The position numbers and the translations under genes are program-made. Positions 1 through 5,061 of a stretch of 6,061 bases of DNA are shown piece after piece. Source of the stretch: Bacteroidales bacterium (GTDB taxonomy: Bacteria; Bacteroidota; Bacteroidia; Bacteroidales; JAADJA01). Where the stretch lies: positions 1 through 6,061 of the forward strand of contig JAIORT010000673.1 of NCBI GenBank assembly GCA_021107975.1, read 5' to 3'. Below the pieces are notes generated by a model. The model was not told the DNA's origin. It made no database searches and saw only the letters and a program-made list of their open reading frames with translations. Numbering within the stretch: the first letter of the stretch is position 1; every line of letters begins with the position of its first letter.

Positions 1-98
1 GTTATTATAGTTTTATTGGCCCTGTTGAATTATCTGTTATGGGATCAAACCTTAACCCAAAGCCTATGTTGTTTTTAAATCTTGGGTTTTGGTTCTGA
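1..98 (+). CDS. C-terminal fragment of an outer-membrane beta-barrel protein (cut by window edge)
   Basis: Reading from base 3, an open frame of 31 codons runs to a TGA at 96-98. The peptide contains IGPVELSV, then NPKPMLFLNLGFWF, and stops directly after the final Phe. Alternating hydrophobic residues ending in an aromatic residue at the extreme C terminus are the classic last strand of an outer-membrane beta-barrel, the signal read by the BAM complex. The 'GPV-L-S ... F-LN-G-F' pattern resembles the end of Omp85/surface-antigen barrels, including those fused to patatin-like phospholipases in Bacteroidota; that narrower assignment is from memory and uncertain. Frame 1 is also open to base 78 but lacks this signature. 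Most of the gene lies outside the window. The M1 peptidase gene begins 151 bases downstream on the same strand, with its own promoter candidate. Confidence 0.7.
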   Translation, partial: YYSFIGPVELSVMGSNLNPKPMLFLNLGFWF

Positions 99-212
99 TA
101 AGAAATAACTATTTTACTTAAATTTTAACCGTATTATTCTGATATTTGCTGCTTAATAAAATAATATGTTATTTCCTCCAACCCAAGTCAAATCCAATTT
201 ATAAACTTTGTC

Positions 213-220
213 TATTTTTG
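213..220 (+). promoter_or_regulatory. Candidate -7 promoter element for the M1 peptidase gene
   Basis: TATTTTTG is an exact match to the Bacteroidota -7 consensus TAnnTTTG. It ends 29 bases before the peptidase ATG, giving a predicted leader of about 20-25 bases. No TTG is seen at the expected -33 spacing, so the call rests on the -7 element alone. The rest of 99-249 is AT-rich noncoding DNA in which I see nothing else. Confidence 0.4.
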
Positions 221-249
221 CTTCAACTTATAATTAAATCATATTAATC

Positions 250-2406
250 ATGCAAAACCTCAAAACTATTATTTGTATTTTAACAATTTGTCTGGGAATT
301 AAAACTTATTCCCAATCAATTCATCACGAGTTAAATGTTGATCTCAATATATCCGATAGATCAATAGAAGTTATTGACTCTGTTACTATTCCTGCCAAAT
401 ATTTCAACGAACACGATACACTATTCTGTTTTTTGAATAAGAACCTCAAGCTGCAATCTCTTAATGAGAAATACATCGTTTCTGAAACAGGACAAAACGA
501 CACGGGAGTAATTTTTAACAAATATATTATCAAGGTATCACATCCTGTTAAAAGCGATTTAAAAATCCCGTTAAAGTACTATGGTAAAATAACAGATGAA
601 ATTACAACAGGAGCAGCCGAATATGCAAGAGGTTTTAGCGAAACTAACGGGATTATTACAGATGAAGGAGTTTTTATGGCAGGTTCAACATACTGGATAC
701 CCTCGTTTGAAGAGCCTTTGTTTTCTTTCAATTTAACTGTTACTCTTAGACCAGACTGGAACGTAGTTTCACAAGGAAACAGAACCATTAATGAAATTGC
801 CGGTGATAATAGAAAAGTCAGGTATGAATCGCCTGAGCCAACCGAAGAAATTTATCTTATTTCAGCAGCATGGACCGAATATGAACAAAAAGCCGGAGAC
901 GTGCTTGTTCAGGCATTTCTCCGAACTCCTGACGAGGAGCTTGCAAACAGGTATATTGGCGTTACTTCAAATTATCTGAAAATGTACGAAAGCCTGATAG
1001 GGCAATATCCTTATCAAAAATTTGCCCTGATTGAAAATTTCTGGGAAACAGGTTACGGAATGCCTTCATTCACCCTGCTTGGTGAAAAAGTAATTCGTTT
1101 TCCGTTTATCCTTCATTCTTCTTATCCTCACGAATTATTGCATAACTGGTGGGGCAATTCGGTATATGTTGATTATGAAAAAGGGAATTGGTGCGAAGGG
1201 ATTACTGTTTATATGGCTGACCACCTGATAAAAGAGCAACGCGGACAGGGAAGTGATTACCGGCGAACGACTTTGCAGAAATTCACCGACTATGTAAATG
1301 AAACTAATGATTTCCCTGTTGTTGAATTTCGTTCGCGGCATAATGCTGCCGAAGAAGCAATAGGTTATGGCAAAGCCACAATGTTTAATCACATGTTACG
1401 AAAAAAACTTGGCGATGAAAAATTTATTCAAGCATACCGGACATTTTATATTGACAATAAATTCAAAATTTCTTCCTTTGATGATATCAGAAAATCTTGT
1501 GAAAAAATTACAGACAGTGATTTAAAACCGTTTTTCGATCAATGGCTTTTACGAAAAGGAGCGCCTGAAATAAAACTGTCGGATGTAAAATTGGAAAAAA
1601 CAGGTGATCGTTTTAATCTGGAATTTATTTTATCTCAAATTCAGAAAGAAGATATTTTTTTCCTGAATGTTCCGGTGGCAATTTATTTTGAAAATGAAGT
1701 TGAACTTAAAAATGTTGATTTAAACAAAAGGTCAGTTACTTATAATTACAAGTTTCAAAAACAGCCGTTAAAAATTGAGGTTGACCCGCAGTTTGATGTT
1801 TTCAGAAGGCTTGATAAAGCAGAAGTGCCGCCATCACTTTCACAGGTTTTCGGTAACAGGGAGGGAATGATAGTCCTTCCGAAAAACAGCTCCTTGTCAG
1901 ATGAATATTCAAAACTTGCCGAAACATGGAAAAAGACACAAGAGGTACAGGGAAAATCCCTTGATATAGTTTTTGATGAAGACCTGGAAAAAATGCCTGA
2001 AAACAAGGCAGTCTGGATAATTGGTTTTGAAAACAAATTTGCAGGAGTGTTTTCAGTTCAGGAAGATTATTCCGCTTATTTCGAAAAAGTACAAATTGAA
2101 CTTATTAACAATCTCTCCGAAAAAGGCTCACTCGTGTATGCTATTCCAAATCCTGAAAACAATTCGCAAACTATTGGGTTTATCGGGACAAATGTAAAGG
2201 AAGCAGTTCCGGGACTTACAAGATTATTGTCGCATTATGGAAAATACTCTTACCTTGGATTTGAAGGCGAAAGACCTAATAACGTTTTAAAAGGGTCTTT
2301 TCCGGCTTTGAATTCGCCTTTGTTTTATTCCATTCCGTACGATGGTAAAACACTTGAGACAAAAGCAAAATTAAAACACGGGAAAGCATTGGCGGAGTAT
2401 GAATGA
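250..2406 (+). CDS. Secreted M1-family (gluzincin) zinc metallopeptidase
   Basis: This 718-residue protein is a zinc-dependent peptidase probably acting in the periplasm or at the cell surface. Residues 1-22 form a signal peptide (Lys5, a hydrophobic core, then a TYSQ-like end). Residues about 23-225 are the beta-rich N-terminal domain of M1 enzymes, including WNVVSQG. The catalytic domain follows. Zinc ligands are His294 and His298 of HELLH and Glu316 of NWCEG; Glu295 is the general base and Tyr373 of GYGKATMF is the likely transition-state tyrosine. The domain closes near WLLRKGAPEI (Trp432). Residues about 440-525 look like a beta-sandwich, and about 530-718 are a further domain I cannot name. 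The aminopeptidase motif GxMEN is replaced by GYGMPSFTLLG (268-278), so the exopeptidase-type N-terminus anchor is missing; substrate and cleavage mode are unknown. No T9SS C-terminal sorting domain is visible. The start is fixed by an in-frame TAA at 235-237; no Shine-Dalgarno sequence is present. Confidence 0.9.
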   Translation: MQNLKTIICILTICLGIKTYSQSIHHELNVDLNISDRSIEVIDSVTIPAKYFNEHDTLFCFLNKNLKLQSLNEKYIVSETGQNDTGVIFNKYIIKVSHPVKSDLKIPLKYYGKITDEITTGAAEYARGFSETNGIITDEGVFMAGSTYWIPSFEEPLFSFNLTVTLRPDWNVVSQGNRTINEIAGDNRKVRYESPEPTEEIYLISAAWTEYEQKAGDVLVQAFLRTPDEELANRYIGVTSNYLKMYESLIGQYPYQKFALIENFWETGYGMPSFTLLGEKVIRFPFILHSSYPHELLHNWWGNSVYVDYEKGNWCEGITVYMADHLIKEQRGQGSDYRRTTLQKFTDYVNETNDFPVVEFRSRHNAAEEAIGYGKATMFNHMLRKKLGDEKFIQAYRTFYIDNKFKISSFDDIRKSCEKITDSDLKPFFDQWLLRKGAPEIKLSDVKLEKTGDRFNLEFILSQIQKEDIFFLNVPVAIYFENEVELKNVDLNKRSVTYNYKFQKQPLKIEVDPQFDVFRRLDKAEVPPSLSQVFGNREGMIVLPKNSSLSDEYSKLAETWKKTQEVQGKSLDIVFDEDLEKMPENKAVWIIGFENKFAGVFSVQEDYSAYFEKVQIELINNLSEKGSLVYAIPNPENNSQTIGFIGTNVKEAVPGLTRLLSHYGKYSYLGFEGERPNNVLKGSFPALNSPLFYSIPYDGKTLETKAKLKHGKALAEYE

Positions 2407-2456
2407 AAGGTGCTTAGTACATTGTTTGTGATTTTTTAGCCTTAAAATACAAGACT

Positions 2457-2831
2457 TTACTTATTAACCAATTTTTCTATTTCTTTAAGTATCAATATTA
2501 ACTCCGGTTCCTCACTTTCTTTTATACTTGTTCCGATATGCTTATGGTGTGGAAATGTGGAAATTTTAGGATAATGTGGCATATTATCATACCTAAATAC
2601 TATTGAATTATCAAGATGACGAAAATGGTACTTATATTTTTTTTTACTTATTTTATTGTTTTCTAAAATCCTGACAACCTCTATAAAATCTAAAATACCA
2701 CTTTCAAAAAATAGTTTTCCTTCAATTATTCCAAAGACATTATTTATTTTTTGCTTGTAAATTTCAACGCGCTCGATTTGGTCAGATCCCTCTAAAATTT
2801 GCTCAATCTGATCAAAATATTTATCAATCAT
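2457..2831 (-). CDS. tumE: TumE-family (DUF6516-like) toxin of a toxin-antitoxin pair
   Basis: This 124-residue protein has no signal peptide or membrane segment and should be cytoplasmic. An acidic helical N terminus (about 1-25) is followed by a likely beta-sheet core and then the signature stretch: YKYHFRH (66-72), FRYDN (79-83), a PHYP element (85-88) and FPHHKH (93-98). A short helix rich in Glu and Leu ends it. RYDN plus the Pro-His-His-Lys-His cluster is what I recall as the hallmark of the DUF6516/TumE toxin family. The conserved His, Arg and Asp residues would suit a nuclease-like site, but that is inference and I know of no settled mechanism. The ATG overlaps the TGA of the upstream gene as ATGA, so the two are translationally coupled. 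It converges on the M1 gene across a 50-base gap with no clear terminator hairpin. Stretches of it are much more AT-rich than the peptidase gene. Confidence 0.72.
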   Translation of the reverse strand: MIDKYFDQIEQILEGSDQIERVEIYKQKINNVFGIIEGKLFFESGILDFIEVVRILENNKISKKKYKYHFRHLDNSIVFRYDNMPHYPKISTFPHHKHIGTSIKESEEPELILILKEIEKLVNK

Positions 2832-3136
2832 GATATTTGCTTAAGTTCATGATTAAACTCTTGCCATACTTCATATTCTCCACTCCATTTAAAGAAGTCG
2901 TTGTTGTGTTTTGTGTATTCTCCCTGAGAAAATTTTTCATAAAAACTTCTTGTTGATATGTTATATTTTTTTTCATAATAAATGAAGTCATTCTCAATAT
3001 TACGAATTCCTCTTTTTAATTCATTTATTTTATATTCAATCATACCATTAATAAGTTCTTCATAATTTCCATTATAGAGACTTAGTAATTTTTGAAATCT
3101 CCCTTCGGTGATGTTATTAATATTAACAGTTATCAT
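2828..3136 (-). CDS. Probable antitoxin partner of the TumE-like toxin
   Basis: This 102-residue protein is the first gene of the two-gene unit and overlaps the toxin start by 4 bases. The N terminus (MITVNINNIT) looks like a short beta-strand, as in ribbon-helix-helix antitoxins; helices follow (about 10-52), with Lys and Arg around 36-45. The C-terminal half carries YYEKKYNIS (53-61), FYEKF (65-69) and DFFKWSGEYE (80-89). From memory, this 'EKKY - S - FYEKF - DF-W-GE-E' arrangement recurs in the small proteins encoded just upstream of DUF6516/TumE-like toxins and in other antitoxin-like proteins; it would be the toxin-binding part. DNA binding and autoregulation are inferred from family behaviour only. 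A purine-rich AAAGAGA lies 4-10 bases before the ATG on the coding strand, the best ribosome binding site in the window. It is preceded by its own -7 promoter candidate. Confidence 0.66.
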   Translation of the reverse strand: MITVNINNITEGRFQKLLSLYNGNYEELINGMIEYKINELKRGIRNIENDFIYYEKKYNISTRSFYEKFSQGEYTKHNNDFFKWSGEYEVWQEFNHELKQIS

Positions 3137-3156
3137 TTTATCTCTTTTTTTTCATA

Positions 3157-3164
3157 CAAATTTA
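3157..3164 (-). promoter_or_regulatory. Candidate -7 promoter element for the toxin-antitoxin unit
   Basis: On the minus strand this reads TAAATTTG, an exact match to TAnnTTTG, ending 20 bases before the antitoxin ATG. It would give a short leader of roughly 15 bases. No TTG lies at -33 spacing; that position is occupied by an AT palindrome pair at 3183-3197. Its presence argues that the pair is transcribed independently of ybaB. Confidence 0.4.
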
Positions 3165-3182
3165 ATAATATTTTGAGTTACT

Positions 3183-3197
3183 TTATAAAAATTATAA
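3183..3197. repeat. Paired TTATAA palindromes upstream of the toxin-antitoxin unit
   Basis: TTATAA occurs twice separated by AAA. Each half is self-complementary, so the block reads as both a direct and an inverted repeat. It lies about 18 bases upstream of the candidate -7 element, where a repressor would contact the promoter, and just after the ybaB stop codon. A role as an antitoxin operator is speculative; in DNA this AT-rich the pattern may be chance. Confidence 0.3.
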
Positions 3198-3209
3198 CAA
3201 TTTACCAAC

Positions 3210-3521
3210 TTAAACCAGTCCCGGAAAATTCGGCAGAATATCTTTGGTAATCTCTTTCATTTCTGCTTCGCCTTTTTTTGCTGCTTCGTCAAGGGCTTTG
3301 TTTACGGCAGTTAATAACAGTTCCTCAAATGATTCCTTATCGGTTTCCTTAAGAAAAGTCTCTGATATTTCTATATTTTTAATAGACTTATTAGCATTAG
3401 CCACAACTTTAATGGCGCCATCTTCAACTGATGACACTACTATAATATCATTAAGCTTTTTTTTGGATTCCTCGATTTTTTGCCGGGCTTCCTTAAGTTT
3501 TTCAAAAAGATTTCCTAACAT
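3210..3521 (-). CDS. ybaB: YbaB/EbfC-family nucleoid-associated protein
   Basis: This 103-residue cytoplasmic protein belongs to the YbaB/EbfC family of small dimeric DNA-binding nucleoid proteins and is of normal family length. Residues 1-25 form a long amphipathic helix rich in Lys and Glu (MLGNLFEKLKEARQKIEESKK). Next come the central strands with VSSVEDGAIKVVANANKSIKNIEI (about 28-52, where families typically have G-V-V-NG---I--I-I). A second helix, ESFEELLLTAVNKALDEAAK (63-82), is the best-conserved family element. The C terminus ends in the usual Pro/Gly-rich LPNFPGLV. In many bacteria ybaB sits with dnaX and recR; here it lies 51 bases downstream of the T9SS plug gene on the same strand and may be co-transcribed with it. 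The antisense frame at 3244-3540 is a shadow of this gene. Confidence 0.88.
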   Translation of the reverse strand: MLGNLFEKLKEARQKIEESKKKLNDIIVVSSVEDGAIKVVANANKSIKNIEISETFLKETDKESFEELLLTAVNKALDEAAKKGEAEMKEITKDILPNFPGLV

Positions 3522-3550
3522 AGCGCTTAGTATTTTTTGATTAGAGAATT

Positions 3551-3558
3551 CAAAACTA
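3551..3558 (-). promoter_or_regulatory. Candidate -7 promoter element for ybaB
   Basis: The minus strand reads TAGTTTTG, an exact TAnnTTTG match in the 51-base gap between the plug gene and ybaB, ending 29 bases before the ybaB ATG. A TTTG at 3585-3582, inside the end of the plug gene, lies 23 bases upstream, at the long end of the TTG-N17-23 spacing I recall for flavobacteria. It could let ybaB be expressed separately from the plug gene. Confidence 0.38.
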
Positions 3559-3572
3559 ATAAATTCTTTTAT

Positions 3573-4874
3573 CTATTCAGGCAAAGAGTTGATATGTTTC
3601 ACACCAATCAATTTATCATAATCTTCTCCGGGTTCACGGTAATAAATATAAATCGTGTAATCATTTTCAGTTTCTGAATGGTTGCCTTCGATAAAGGTTT
3701 CGTCTCCTTCAGATTTCCCGTGCATTAGCAAAACATATTGATAATTGTAATATCCCTGTTTTAAAAAAAGAGTTTTTTCATAACCCTTTCTTTTGAAGTT
3801 GTAATCCATTTTGCTTTTTTCAGAATACCTCCAGTCTGTCAAAGCTCCGGTAATATGAATATCGCCGTCAATCAGGGGAGCCGGGAAAGGGAGGAAAAAA
3901 TGTACATTAACGTATTCTGCTTCTGTATCTGAATCATAGCCATCCTCCGTTTTAATTTTTTTTCTTCCGTTAATGTCATCCTCGGTTTTATAAACACGGA
4001 ATGTACGTTTCTGATCTTCCTTCAGATAAACCTGGTATCCATCAAAAGTATATTCTATCTTGCCGACATATTGGGTATTGTATTTAAGACTTTTAATATC
4101 AAACGACCTGAATTCATTTCCCCCGTTAAATACATTTTCCTTATCATAATTAAAGTCGAGTTTATCGCCGATGACCATCTTAGGTTTTAAATCCCTGATG
4201 GCATTATCCCACCTGCCGTTTTGAGTTAAAACAACTTTGAGGTCAATATAAGGATTTACTATTCTGTATCCTGTTGTAGAAATCTCAAAATCGAGTTCCT
4301 GTTTATAGTATCGATCAGCTATATTCGTTGCTTGCTTTACCTTTCCTTCAATATTGATTTTTTGATCCACGATTTTAAAACGCCTTGTGAAATAAACACT
4401 GTCAGGGTCATCAATAAAAACTTTAAGGATATAATTTCCGCTTTTAGTTGGTATAAGGTCTTCGGTAGGAAAAACAAGCTCGTAATGCGTATATGGCTGG
4501 ATGGTGTTTAAAGAGAACTCATAATCATAAATGTAATCTTCGAAATAACCATCAATATATTCGTACTGTTTCAGGTCGGAAGGCTTCCAGTTTGCATCGC
4601 AAAATTCGATTGTATATATAAAATCTTTTTTATTAGCATCCAGGTCATCAAATGAGAGTTTCAGTTTTTCGGCAGAATTGAAAAGTATTAATGGAGGTGA
4701 TAAATCCCATCCATTCCTGTGAAGGAGTACTGTTTTTATGTTTTCTTTGAAGATTTTATTGCTTTGATCAAAATAATTTATTTCTTTATTTTCGTTTTGT
4801 GAATACCCCTGAAGGTTACAAATAATAATTAGAGTTAAAAGGATTTTTATTTCAAAATTTCCTGGAATTTTCAT
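3573..4874 (-). CDS. Type IX secretion system plug protein (DUF5103)
   Basis: This 433-residue exported protein matches the DUF5103 / T9SS plug family. Family members close the periplasmic side of the giant SprA translocon pore when no substrate is in transit (known from SprA structural work in Flavobacterium). Residues 1-25 are a signal peptide ending near QGYSQ. The N-terminal plug domain shows IKTVLLHRNGWDLSPPLI (46-63), LKLSFDDL (71-78), FCDANWKPSDL (91-101), NTIQPYTHYELVFP (123-136) and SGNYILKVF (145-153). The middle region has QNGRWDNA (218-225), LKPKM (229-233) and GGNEFRSFDIKSLKY (251-265), all very typical. Residues about 323-412 resemble an E-set/glycogen-binding-like beta-sandwich (GDIHITGALTDW, GYYNYQYVL). 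Length is normal and nothing is missing. It is transcribed divergently from the deoC-like gene and is followed 51 bases on by ybaB. The start gives a good signal peptide; no Shine-Dalgarno sequence is seen. Confidence 0.9.
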   Translation of the reverse strand: MKIPGNFEIKILLTLIIICNLQGYSQNENKEINYFDQSNKIFKENIKTVLLHRNGWDLSPPLILFNSAEKLKLSFDDLDANKKDFIYTIEFCDANWKPSDLKQYEYIDGYFEDYIYDYEFSLNTIQPYTHYELVFPTEDLIPTKSGNYILKVFIDDPDSVYFTRRFKIVDQKINIEGKVKQATNIADRYYKQELDFEISTTGYRIVNPYIDLKVVLTQNGRWDNAIRDLKPKMVIGDKLDFNYDKENVFNGGNEFRSFDIKSLKYNTQYVGKIEYTFDGYQVYLKEDQKRTFRVYKTEDDINGRKKIKTEDGYDSDTEAEYVNVHFFLPFPAPLIDGDIHITGALTDWRYSEKSKMDYNFKRKGYEKTLFLKQGYYNYQYVLLMHGKSEGDETFIEGNHSETENDYTIYIYYREPGEDYDKLIGVKHINSLPE

Positions 4875-4918
4875 AAAGCAATTGAAAATGTTTTTTTAAT
4901 AGTTAAAGCCATCAAAAA

Positions 4919-4947
4919 CAAAGTTATATTTTAAAGATCCTGACAAG
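4919..4947 (-). promoter_or_regulatory. Candidate promoter of the T9SS plug gene (-33 and -7)
   Basis: On the minus strand, CTTG (4947-4944) is followed after 17 bases by TAACTTTG (4926-4919), an exact TAnnTTTG. This fits the Bacteroidota arrangement TTG-N17-23-TAnnTTTG as I recall it and is one of the two candidates here with both elements. The -7 element ends 44 bases before the ATG at 4874, giving a leader of roughly 35-40 bases. Confidence 0.48.
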
Positions 4948-4958
4948 AAATATAATGG

Positions 4959-4966
4959 TACATTTG
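4959..4966 (+). promoter_or_regulatory. Candidate -7 promoter element for the deoC-like gene
   Basis: TACATTTG is an exact TAnnTTTG match, 95 bases before the deoC ATG, so the leader would be about 85-90 bases and would contain the 9-base repeat at 4980-5006. No TTG lies at the expected -33 spacing. It lies back-to-back with the plug-gene promoter candidate, so both could be affected by one bound regulator. Confidence 0.33.
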
Positions 4967-4979
4967 TGTAATAAATTTC

Positions 4980-5006
4980 ACGCAAAATACGCAAAGCTTG
5001 CAAAGA
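4980..5006 (+). repeat. Degenerate 9-bp tandem repeat (xxGCAAAxx, three units)
   Basis: Three consecutive 9-base units read ACGCAAAAT, ACGCAAAGC and TTGCAAAGA. All share GCAAA in register. I recall similar CGCAAAG tandem arrays scattered through intergenic DNA of Bacteroidota and other environmental bacteria. Here the array is short and decayed. It lies in the predicted deoC leader between the two divergent genes. Function is unknown. Confidence 0.5.
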
Positions 5007-5061
5007 AAGAAAAAATTTATGACTGAAAAGAAAATATCGTATAAAATAATAAGAATAAGAA

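Noticed and set aside
1..78. Frame-1 open stretch with a hydrophobic translation (VIIVLLALLNYLL...)
   Set aside because: Frame 3 over the same bases gives a recognisable beta-barrel ending; the frame-1 peptide matches nothing I know.
81..187. 8-bp inverted match CTTGGGTT (81-88) and AACCCAAG (180-187), plus a 7-bp one with 54-60
   Set aside because: The arms are short, the loop is long, and two of the copies lie inside the coding tail of the barrel gene; chance is sufficient.
1135..1392. 85-codon minus-strand frame inside the M1 gene
   Set aside because: It runs antisense to the catalytic zinc-site region of a clear peptidase gene and shows no family features. The same applies to the other antisense frames in the peptidase and deoC genes.
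2250..2406. T9SS C-terminal sorting domain on the M1 peptidase, suggested by the nearby T9SS plug gene
   Set aside because: The end lacks the usual short beta-sandwich with Gly-rich and terminal Lys/Arg-type motifs; export by signal peptide alone is all the sequence supports.
2407..2456. Possible bidirectional terminator between the convergent M1 and toxin genes
   Set aside because: There is a T-run at about 2433-2438 but I could find no stable stem before it on either strand.
3244..3540. 98-codon plus-strand open frame opposite ybaB
   Set aside because: It is antisense to a well-recognised YbaB gene; its Ser/Ala/Phe-rich translation is typical of a shadow frame.
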